Shown here one piece after another: positions 10,381-15,449 of a stretch of DNA of 15,449 bases. This DNA comes from JAKFWI01 sp035549875 (lineage in GTDB: Bacteria; Pseudomonadota; Alphaproteobacteria; Caulobacterales; Aquidulcibacteraceae). The notes beneath the pieces were generated by a model that saw only the letters and a program-made list of their open reading frames with translations, was not told the DNA's origin and made no database searches. The DNA lies in the NCBI GenBank assembly GCA_035549875.1, contig DASZPV010000217.1:1-15449 (forward strand), given 5' to 3'. How positions within the stretch are numbered: position 1 is the stretch's first letter; every line of letters begins with the position of its first letter. Both the position numbers and the translations under genes were made by a program.

Positions 10381-11058
10381 CTATTCGCGCGGCGCCCGTT
10401 CGGCCGCGTCGCCCCTGTTCCCGGGAATGACCCCGTGTGCAAGGCGCCAAGACTCCGGCGCCAGGTCGCGAAAGCCAGAAAGACGGTTCGTTTCAACCGC
10501 CCACAGCCGCGCCATGCGCTCTTGGAGCCAGCCGGCGTGTACCACACGATCACGCCCCAGCGCCATGCCCAATTCCGCCGCTGAAAAGCAGCCCACAATC
10601 GGCGGCGCCTGCGACCAGAGGCCAAAGCCAAGGCGGACAAGCTTTTCGCGCCCGTCCGCCGCGCCGTCGGCGGCCTCCACCAGACCCAATGGCGGCGCTT
10701 GCCGGATCGCCGCCTCGACCTGGTCGAACCCCAGCGCCAGAGCGCCGGCCCGTTTGCCCAAGCCAAGGATTTCAAGGCACCGCCGCGACAGGGCCGCTTC
10801 CACCTGATCGGACAGATCGGCTGGCGCACGCGCCGCAGTTTTGAAGCCACGGCTGAACGCGTTGCGCTTGACCGCCTGATCGAGGCTGGCGCGCAGCGCC
10901 GAAACCCAGACGCCGCGTCCTGGTAATTTGGCCCCGACATCGGGAACGACAAGCCCGTCCGGCGCCAAGGCGAAGCGCACGAGCGCGCTTTCCTCGGCGA
11001 CCTCGCCGGAAACGAGGCATCGGCGTTCGCGCGCTTTGCTAGCGGCCGCCAGACCCAT
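10381..11058 (-). CDS. YlxR (DUF448)-L7Ae-like RNA-binding fusion protein
   Basis: This 225-residue protein has two domains. Residues about 10-80 are YlxR-like: RRCLVSGE (12-19), LVRFALAPDGLVVPD (26-40), then LPGRGVWV (45-52), the conserved GRG motif of the predicted RNA-binding surface. Residues about 85-180 match the L7Ae/L30e-like fold (SRRCLEILGLGKRAGALALGFDQVEAAI, then a LVEAADGAADGREKLV strand-helix). This fusion is usual in the nusA-infB operon of alphaproteobacteria, where RNA binding is predicted but the target is not established. The ATG at 11058 lies 6 nt after the nusA stop, and its AGGG overlaps that stop, so translation is probably coupled. The C-terminal 45 residues look disordered. 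Confidence 0.92.
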   Translation of the reverse strand: MGLAAASKARERRCLVSGEVAEESALVRFALAPDGLVVPDVGAKLPGRGVWVSALRASLDQAVKRNAFSRGFKTAARAPADLSDQVEAALSRRCLEILGLGKRAGALALGFDQVEAAIRQAPPLGLVEAADGAADGREKLVRLGFGLWSQAPPIVGCFSAAELGMALGRDRVVHAGWLQERMARLWAVETNRLSGFRDLAPESWRLAHGVIPGNRGDAAERAPRE

Positions 11059-11064
11059 GCGCCC

Positions 11065-12705
11065 TCAGCTTTCGCCGAACACCTGTTCGGCCTCGGTCAT
11101 CTCCACCGCGGGGGCCTCTTCGACGGCCGGGGCTTCAATCCATCCAGCGGCGACGCGCGCCTCCATGATGATCGCCTCAGCCTGTTCGGGCGTGAGGTTG
11201 AGCGATTCCAGTACGCCGGGCTGACGCGTCCGCTCGCCGTTCTTGGTTTCAAACCAGCCGCGAATATCGTCCGGCACCAGGCCGGCGACGTCCTCGAGCG
11301 ACTTGACCCCGCCTTCGCCGAACTTGATCGACATCGGCAGCGTCACCGTTGATAGCGCGACCACCTCATCGGCTACGCCAAGTTCCTTGCGCTTGGCGTC
11401 CTGTTCGGCGGCGAGGGCTTCGAGATATTCGCGGGCGCGTTCCTGCAATTCCTGCGCGATCTCGTCGTTGAGACCTTCGATCACCGCCAGATCGTCGAGT
11501 TCGACGTAGGCGATTTCCTCGATTGTCTGGAAGCCTTCGGACGCGAGCAATTGCGCCATCATCTCATCCAGATCGAGCGCGGACATGAAGACCTGCGTGC
11601 GGGCAGCGAATTCCTTCTGCCGCTTCTCGCTTTCCTCGGCCTCGGTGAGAATGTCGATCGTCCAGCCGGTGAGCTGGCTGGCCAAACGCACGTTCTGCCC
11701 GCGCCGGCCGATCGCCAGCGAAAGCTGCGTTTCATCGACTACGACCTGCACGCGCTGATCTTCCGGCTCCAGCACGACCTTGGAGACTTCCGCCGGCTGC
11801 AGCGCGTTGACGATGAACGTCGCCGGATCGGCGGACCACGGGATGATGTCGATCTTTTCGCCCTGCAATTCACCGACCACCGCCTGCACGCGCGCGCCGC
11901 GCATGCCGACGCACGCGCCGACCGGATCAATCGAATTATCGTGGCTGAGCACGGCGATCTTCGCGCGGCTGCCCGGATCGCGGGCGGCGGCCTTGATCTC
12001 GATCACGCCTTCGTAGACCTCCGGCACTTCCTGCGCGAACAGGCGGGCCATGAATTCGGGCTTGGCGCGCGAAAGAAAAATCTGCGGTCCTTTGGCTTCG
12101 CGGCGCACGTCGAAAATGTAGGCGCGCGTGCGGTCGCCCTGATGAAGATTCTCGCGCGGGATCGCTTCGCTGCGGCGCACGATGCCTTCGGCGCGGCCGA
12201 GATCGATGATGATATTGCCATACTCGACGCGCTTGACGACGCCGTTGACGATCTCGCCGACGCGATCCTTGTATTCGCCGAACTGGCGCTCGCGCTCGGC
12301 CTCGCGGACTTCGTGGTTGATCACCTGTTTGGCGGTCTGTGCGGCGACGCGGCCGAAATCCATCGGCGGCAGTTCTTCATTATACACCTTGCCGACATGG
12401 GCTTCAGGATCGCGCTTCAGCGCGTCGGCGAGCGTTATATCCGTGTACGGATTGAACGGGCGCGCCTGGGCTTCGAGATAGTCGTCGTCCACCACCGTCT
12501 GGCAGCGCAGCAGCGTCATCTCGCCGGATTTGGGATCGATCACCGCGCGGATGTCATGCTCGATGCCGTAGCGCGAGCGCGCCGCCTTCTGCATCGCGTG
12601 CTCCATCGAATTGAGCACGATCTCTTTTTCGATGCCCTTCTCGCGCGCAACCGCCTCGGCGATCTGCAGAATTTCGAGCCTGTTGGCGCTGACGCCCGTA
12701 ACCAT
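11065..12705 (-). CDS. nusA: Transcription termination/antitermination protein NusA
   Basis: NusA binds RNA polymerase near the exit channel and modulates pausing, Rho-independent termination and antitermination. The 546 residues contain the N-terminal polymerase-binding domain (about 1-135), an S1 domain (about 145-213), KH1 (about 235-300, loop GMRG 267-270) with the NSIDPVGACVGMRGARV motif, KH2 (about 305-358, loop GRRG 333-336), and an extended acidic C-terminal part with two helix-hairpin-helix-like repeats (about 375-520). The end is Glu/Ala-rich. The ATG at 12705 has AAGGAG with 7-nt spacing, one of the best Shine-Dalgarno sites in the window. It is 17 nt downstream of rimP, the standard order for this operon. 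Confidence 0.98.
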   Translation of the reverse strand: MVTGVSANRLEILQIAEAVAREKGIEKEIVLNSMEHAMQKAARSRYGIEHDIRAVIDPKSGEMTLLRCQTVVDDDYLEAQARPFNPYTDITLADALKRDPEAHVGKVYNEELPPMDFGRVAAQTAKQVINHEVREAERERQFGEYKDRVGEIVNGVVKRVEYGNIIIDLGRAEGIVRRSEAIPRENLHQGDRTRAYIFDVRREAKGPQIFLSRAKPEFMARLFAQEVPEVYEGVIEIKAAARDPGSRAKIAVLSHDNSIDPVGACVGMRGARVQAVVGELQGEKIDIIPWSADPATFIVNALQPAEVSKVVLEPEDQRVQVVVDETQLSLAIGRRGQNVRLASQLTGWTIDILTEAEESEKRQKEFAARTQVFMSALDLDEMMAQLLASEGFQTIEEIAYVELDDLAVIEGLNDEIAQELQERAREYLEALAAEQDAKRKELGVADEVVALSTVTLPMSIKFGEGGVKSLEDVAGLVPDDIRGWFETKNGERTRQPGVLESLNLTPEQAEAIIMEARVAAGWIEAPAVEEAPAVEMTEAEQVFGES

Positions 12706-12722
12706 GAGACTTCTCCTTCAAC

Positions 12723-13247
12723 TCAATTGGCATCTTCGGGCGCGGCCAATTCGGCGCGCTTCAAATCTTCTTCGATCAGCTTGTCGGTGAGCACGAGGCG
12801 CGCTTCAGAAAGCGCCGAGAACGGCAAGCGCACCTCGCTTGCATCGACCTGCATCACCACGTCATCGCCATCGACGCTGCGGATCTCGCCGCGAAAGCGC
12901 CGGCGCCCCTCGATCATCCGCGCCAGCTCCACCCTGGCCTCGTGGCCGGCGAAGCGCGCGAAATCCTCCAGTCGCACCAGCGGCCGATCGATGCCGGGCG
13001 AGGAAACCTCAAGATCGTATTCGCCGGGGATCGGATCGGCCACGTCGAGCACCGGGCCGATCGCGCGCGAGAGGCTCTCGCACTCGCCGATGCCCATGCC
13101 GCCATCTGCCAGCCGCTCGGCCATGATCTGCAGCTTCTTGCGGCGCATGCCGGAAATCCGCACGCGCACCAGCGCCAGGCCCAGATCGGCCGCCACCGGC
13201 TCGATGATCTCGACCACGCGCTCTTCCAGAGGATTGGAAGCTTTCAT
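12723..13247 (-). CDS. rimP: Ribosome maturation factor RimP
   Basis: RimP assists 30S assembly, mainly of the S12 region. The 174 residues are somewhat longer than the 150 of E. coli. The N-terminal domain (about 1-90) includes LGLALVRVRISGMRRKKLQI (22-41), then CESLSRAIGPVLDVADPIPGEYDLEVSSPGIDRPL (56-90) with the signature VSSPGIDRPL. The C-terminal Sm-like domain (about 92-155) follows. The frame extends upstream to a GTG at 13280, but those codons are not RimP-like and begin at the edge of a palindromic repeat, so ATG 13247 was chosen although its Shine-Dalgarno is weak. It is probably the first gene of the nusA-infB operon. Confidence 0.96.
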   Translation of the reverse strand: MKASNPLEERVVEIIEPVAADLGLALVRVRISGMRRKKLQIMAERLADGGMGIGECESLSRAIGPVLDVADPIPGEYDLEVSSPGIDRPLVRLEDFARFAGHEARVELARMIEGRRRFRGEIRSVDGDDVVMQVDASEVRLPFSALSEARLVLTDKLIEEDLKRAELAAPEDAN

Positions 13248-13280
13248 GGGCGCACGCTTTTTGAACGTGCGCTGACGCAC

Positions 13281-13405
13281 CCCTCCCCCTCGTGGGGAGG
13301 GGCAGGGGTGGGGGGAACCCAGGATCGTTTAAGCGCAACGAAGAGGCGTTGCGCCCAGTCGATCGGTGGTTCCCCCCACCCCATCCCTCCCCACGAGGGG
13401 GAGGG
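13281..13405. repeat. Palindromic intergenic repeat, second type
   Basis: Two arms of about 39 bp are inverted copies of each other (13281-13319 and 13368-13405), with one short mismatched patch (GGCAGGGG against GATGGGG). Each arm holds a CCCTCCCC-CTCG-TGGGGAGGG type hairpin. A central stem GCGCAAC 13333-13339 with GTTGCGC 13348-13354 sits between them. The element is 125 bp, close in size to the 117-122 bp elements at 402-523 and 14648-14764, but the arm sequence differs. It lies 34 bp upstream of the rimP start, in the presumed leader of the nusA-infB operon. It has no coding capacity. Confidence 0.8.
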
Positions 13406-13471
13406 AGAGTGCGAGGCGAATTGTCCCGCTCGAATTTCAGAGGCGCGAAGAGCGCTCAAATGCCGGCCCTT

Positions 13472-13508
13472 AGAAAACCAAAAGCGGCGGCCCTTTCGGA
13501 CCGCCGCT
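13472..13508 (-). terminator. Intrinsic terminator after the membrane-protein gene
   Basis: Read on the minus strand, a perfect 8-bp stem AGCGGCGG/CCGCCGCT (13508-13501 with 13490-13483) encloses a 10-nt loop and is followed by the T-rich run TTTGGTTTTCT (13482-13472). It lies 73 nt after the stop of the small membrane-protein gene and upstream of the repeat and rimP. It would separate that gene from the rimP operon, implying that rimP has its own promoter between about 13250 and 13470. The T-run is interrupted by GG, so efficiency is uncertain. Confidence 0.65.
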
Positions 13509-13581
13509 GAATGCCCCATCCGGAGCGTCCAACGATGTATCTGGGAGATAGATAGCGCGCCTGTGGGCGTTTGTCAGCCCC

Positions 13582-14028
13582 TTAAGCCAACTCGTTTCCT
13601 GACAGCGTCGACCGTGGACGCCGTAGCCATGCCACCGCTCGCACGGCTTTGCCGTCCAGAAAGGTGGCTAGCGCCGTGGCAGCGACGTAGGGCAGGAGAA
13701 TGAGAAAAGGGCCTCGTAGCAGTCCCCACTCGGCCCAAGGCGGTTCATCAGAATAAGTTGGTAGATCGGGATTTATCGTGAAGCTCATCCAGAGCGTCCA
13801 CCAAAGGGGAAGCATCCAGATACCAAACCAACCGAACAGGCGCCCTAGAGTGCTATCATGATTGGCATACGAAACGGCGGCGGCCAAAGGCGGAATAACG
13901 AACAACAGGATCGTCATGTTGCTTAATACGAAAGACACCCCATAGGGCAAAAACCTGCCCAACCTAAGCATCTCTGCGAGTTCGCCGAAAAACTCCCCAG
14001 CCAGCATCACAACGATGCTCGAAAACAT
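13582..14028 (-). CDS. Small integral membrane protein of unknown function
   Basis: This 148-residue protein has three clear hydrophobic segments, at about 29-54 (VSFVLSNMTILLFVIPPLAA core), 62-84 (Trp-rich, GWFGIWMLPLWWTLWMSF) and 106-124 (FLILLPYVAATALATFL), and perhaps a weaker one at 1-15. A polar stretch between the second and third segments (INPDLPTYSDEPPWAEWG) would form a loop. The basic C-terminus (about 127-148) is likely cytoplasmic by the positive-inside rule. I recognise no family. The ATG at 14028 has no good Shine-Dalgarno; ATG 14007 is an alternative. By eye the gene and its upstream spacer are less GC-rich than their neighbours, and it sits between trmB and rimP with its own terminator, which suggests an acquired insert. 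Confidence 0.7.
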   Translation of the reverse strand: MFSSIVVMLAGEFFGELAEMLRLGRFLPYGVSFVLSNMTILLFVIPPLAAAVSYANHDSTLGRLFGWFGIWMLPLWWTLWMSFTINPDLPTYSDEPPWAEWGLLRGPFLILLPYVAATALATFLDGKAVRAVAWLRRPRSTLSGNELA

Positions 14029-14120
14029 AAGCGCGACGTACGAAATGAACGTGCGTATTACTAGCTAGGATGCTCGCTGTACGCATCCGGTAATGCTAAG
14101 CGGCCAGCGTTAAAACGCAA

Positions 14121-14888
14121 TCATACCCTGTAGAACCGCAGCCAGATCGGCGCGCAATCGCCCAGCTTCTTGGTTTCGTATCGCGTCGGCGTATGCCCTG
14201 GCCATGGCGAACGCCAATCCTCCGCCCTCTCCGCGCTCCACGTGAAACGTTGGTCGCGCGTGAATACTTCCAGCGTGTGCGCCGCGTAGTGCGCCCAATC
14301 CGTGGCGAAACGAACCTCGGCGCCGGATTTCAGCACGCGGGCGAGTTCGCTCAGGAACTCCGGCTGGATCAGGCGGCGCTTGTGATGGCGCGTCTTCGGC
14401 CACGGATCGGGGAACAGGATATCGATCCGGTCGAGGCTGGCGTCCGCCAGCGCCGCTAGCACGTCGCGCGCGTCGCCGTGATGCAGGCGCACGTTCGTGA
14501 CGCCGGCCTCCTCAATATGGCGCAGACAGGAGCCTACGCCGTTGAGGAACGGCTCGGCGCCGAGGAACAGCGCGTCGGGATTTGCCGCCGCCTGCGCGAC
14601 GAGGTGCTCGCCGCCGCCAAAGCCGATTTCGAGGATGAGGCGGGCGTATCCTCCCCCGTTTACGGGGGAGGTGGCGAACGAAGTGAGCCGGAGGGGGCTG
14701 TTCGCCGCCGCCCCCTCCGTCTGCGGCTCCACCGCATCCACCTCCCCCGTAAACGGGGGAGGATTTAGCGCCTCAAGATCGATCGCCAGATGCGGCAACA
14801 ACGCATCGACCAGCCCGGCTTGGCGCGGCTTCAGCGCGCGGCCTTTGACGCGGCCGAAGCTGCGCAGCGGTTTGTCGGTGAAGTCCAC
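14121..14888 (-). CDS. trmB: tRNA (guanine-N7-)-methyltransferase TrmB, with in-frame palindromic insertion
   Basis: TrmB makes m7G46 in tRNA variable loops using SAM. The protein is 255 residues from a GTG start. SAM motif I is LEIGFGGGEHL (86-96), and GAEPFLNG (110-117) follows. The signature FPDPWPKTRHHKRRL (159-173) and ATDWAHYA (195-202) are intact, and PTRYETK (234-240) is near the end. All catalytic-core motifs are present, so the enzyme is probably active. Residues about 42-80 (starting NPPPFTGEVDAVEP) are not TrmB-like: they are the translation of a 117-bp palindromic element (14648-14764), placed between an N-terminal helix and motif I. Removing them joins DLEAL to YARLILEIGFGGG as in ordinary homologues. 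It lies 38 nt downstream of metK, so co-transcription is likely. Confidence 0.95.
   Translation of the reverse strand: MDFTDKPLRSFGRVKGRALKPRQAGLVDALLPHLAIDLEALNPPPFTGEVDAVEPQTEGAAANSPLRLTSFATSPVNGGGYARLILEIGFGGGEHLVAQAAANPDALFLGAEPFLNGVGSCLRHIEEAGVTNVRLHHGDARDVLAALADASLDRIDILFPDPWPKTRHHKRRLIQPEFLSELARVLKSGAEVRFATDWAHYAAHTLEVFTRDQRFTWSAERAEDWRSPWPGHTPTRYETKKLGDCAPIWLRFYRV
14648..14764. repeat. Palindromic repeat element, copy 2, inside trmB
   Basis: Perfect 27-bp inverted terminal arms (14648-14674 and 14738-14764) each contain the CTCCCCCGTTTACGGGGGAG hairpin. Interior features are AGGGGGC (14692-14698) pairing with GCCCCCT (14710-14716) and TGCGG/CCGCA around 14722-14735. Total length 117 bp equals 39 codons, so the trmB frame is kept, and none of the in-frame codons is a stop. 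It shares arms and layout with 402-523. No obvious flanking target duplication is visible. Confidence 0.9.
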
Positions 14889-14926
14889 GCCCCGCCCTAG
14901 CGCGCGGGCGGGCGCGTGGGAATGGA

Positions 14927-15449
14927 CTATGCGATGCCGCGCAATTCCTGCACGAGATCGGTTTTTTCCCAGGAAAAGCCGCCGTCTGCATCCGGCGTGC
15001 GGCCGAAATGGCCGTAGGCGGCGGTGCGGGCGTAGATCGGGCGGTTAAGTTTCAGGTGCTCGCGGATCGCGTGCGGGCTGCACCCGCCCATGAGTTGCGG
15101 CAGCACGGCTTCGAGCTTTGCCGGATCGATTTTGCCGGTCTCGTGCAGATCGACAGAGAAGCTGAGCGGCTTGGACACGCCGATCGCGTAGCCAATCTGG
15201 ATCGTGCATTTATCGGCCAGGCCCGCGGCGACGACGTTTTTCGCCAGGTAGCGGCAGGCGTAAGCGGCTGAACGGTCAACCTTCGTCGGGTCCTTGCCGG
15301 AGAACGCGCCGCCGCCATGCGGGGCCGCGCCGCCATAGGTGTGGACGATGATCTTGCGGCCGGTGACGCCGGCGTCGCCATCGGGCCCGCCAATTTCGAA
15401 CCGGCCGGTCGGATTGACGTGCCACTCGGTCTTCTTGCTGAGCAGGCCT
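14927..15449 (-). CDS. metK: S-adenosylmethionine synthetase (3' part; 5' end beyond the window)
   Basis: MetK makes SAM from ATP and methionine. The last 173 codons are present; the start lies beyond the right edge. Visible motifs are GRFEIGGPDGDAGVTGRK, containing the Asp and Arg-Lys that correspond to E. coli Asp238 and Arg244-Lys245. The mobile phosphate-binding stretch GGGAFSGKDPTKVDRS with its conserved Lys and Asp follows, and the C-terminus has RPIYARTAAYGHFGR and FSWEKTDLVQEL. One difference from the usual KIIVDTYGG is His for Asp (KIIVHTYGG). The gene lies directly upstream of trmB, an arrangement common in alphaproteobacteria, and supplies the methyl donor that TrmB uses; the functional link may be incidental. 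Confidence 0.97.
   Translation of the reverse strand, partial: GLLSKKTEWHVNPTGRFEIGGPDGDAGVTGRKIIVHTYGGAAPHGGGAFSGKDPTKVDRSAAYACRYLAKNVVAAGLADKCTIQIGYAIGVSKPLSFSVDLHETGKIDPAKLEAVLPQLMGGCSPHAIREHLKLNRPIYARTAAYGHFGRTPDADGGFSWEKTDLVQELRGIA

Noticed and set aside
10319..10450. 44-codon N-terminal extension of infB
   Set aside because: It overlaps the end of ylxR, has no IF-2 similarity, and a good start with Shine-Dalgarno exists at 10318.
11551..13275. 574-codon open frame on the plus strand
   Set aside because: It is antisense to nusA and rimP, both of which are unmistakable. The translation shows no domain.
13281..13405. CRISPR-like or terminator reading of the inverted repeats
   Set aside because: There are no regularly spaced direct repeats or spacers, and no oligo-T run after the hairpins. 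The structure is a single palindromic element.
14889..14926. GC-rich inverted repeat between metK and trmB as a terminator or attenuator
   Set aside because: The pairing is short, there is no T-run, and it overlaps the weak Shine-Dalgarno of trmB. It could be chance in very GC-rich sequence.

Overview
The window is a GC-rich chromosomal segment from an alphaproteobacterium. Three things support this: the gene order metK-trmB-(x)-rimP-nusA-ylxR-infB-rbfA-truB-rpsO-pnp, the fusion of YlxR to an L7Ae-like domain, and an IF2 with the N-terminal motif typical of alphaproteobacteria. Caulobacterales or Hyphomonadaceae-like bacteria are the best guess, but that is inference. Nearly everything from 2259 to 15449 lies on the minus strand; only a short basic protein gene (81-389) and fabI (1412-2230) are on the plus strand.

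Left end (1-2230): a possible gene tail, a small Lys/Ala-rich basic protein, a palindromic repeat element (402-523), an unexplained stretch with two inverted repeats (524-711), a His/Gly-rich PadR-family repressor gene, and the divergent fabI for enoyl-ACP reductase. A pair of AGATATATCT palindromes lies in the padR promoter between padR and fabI and is the likely autoregulatory operator.

Centre (2259-13247): one long minus-strand cluster for translation, transcription elongation and RNA decay. Read in transcription order it is rimP, nusA, ylxR-L7Ae, infB, a lipoprotein gene, rbfA, truB, rpsO, pnp and a GNAT acetyltransferase. Many junctions are tight or overlapping: nusA/ylxR 6 nt, rbfA/truB TGATG, truB/rpsO 12 nt, pnp/GNAT 6 nt. 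The lipoprotein gene is the outlier: it is unrelated to RNA metabolism and starts 29 nt inside the end of infB. The pnp leader (5214-5431) holds four hairpins, several of which look like a repeat element.

Right end (13248-15449): a second kind of palindromic element (13281-13405), a terminator, a small orphan membrane protein gene of lower GC by eye, then trmB and the 3' part of metK. The most notable observation is that trmB carries a full 117-bp copy of the 402-523 type palindromic element inside its reading frame, adding about 39 residues just before the SAM-binding motif without breaking the frame.

I saw no CRISPR array, transposase, tRNA, rRNA or phage gene. The window is mainly housekeeping. 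Its novelty lies in palindromic elements (one of them inside a gene), two orphan envelope genes among conserved operons, and the leader of pnp.
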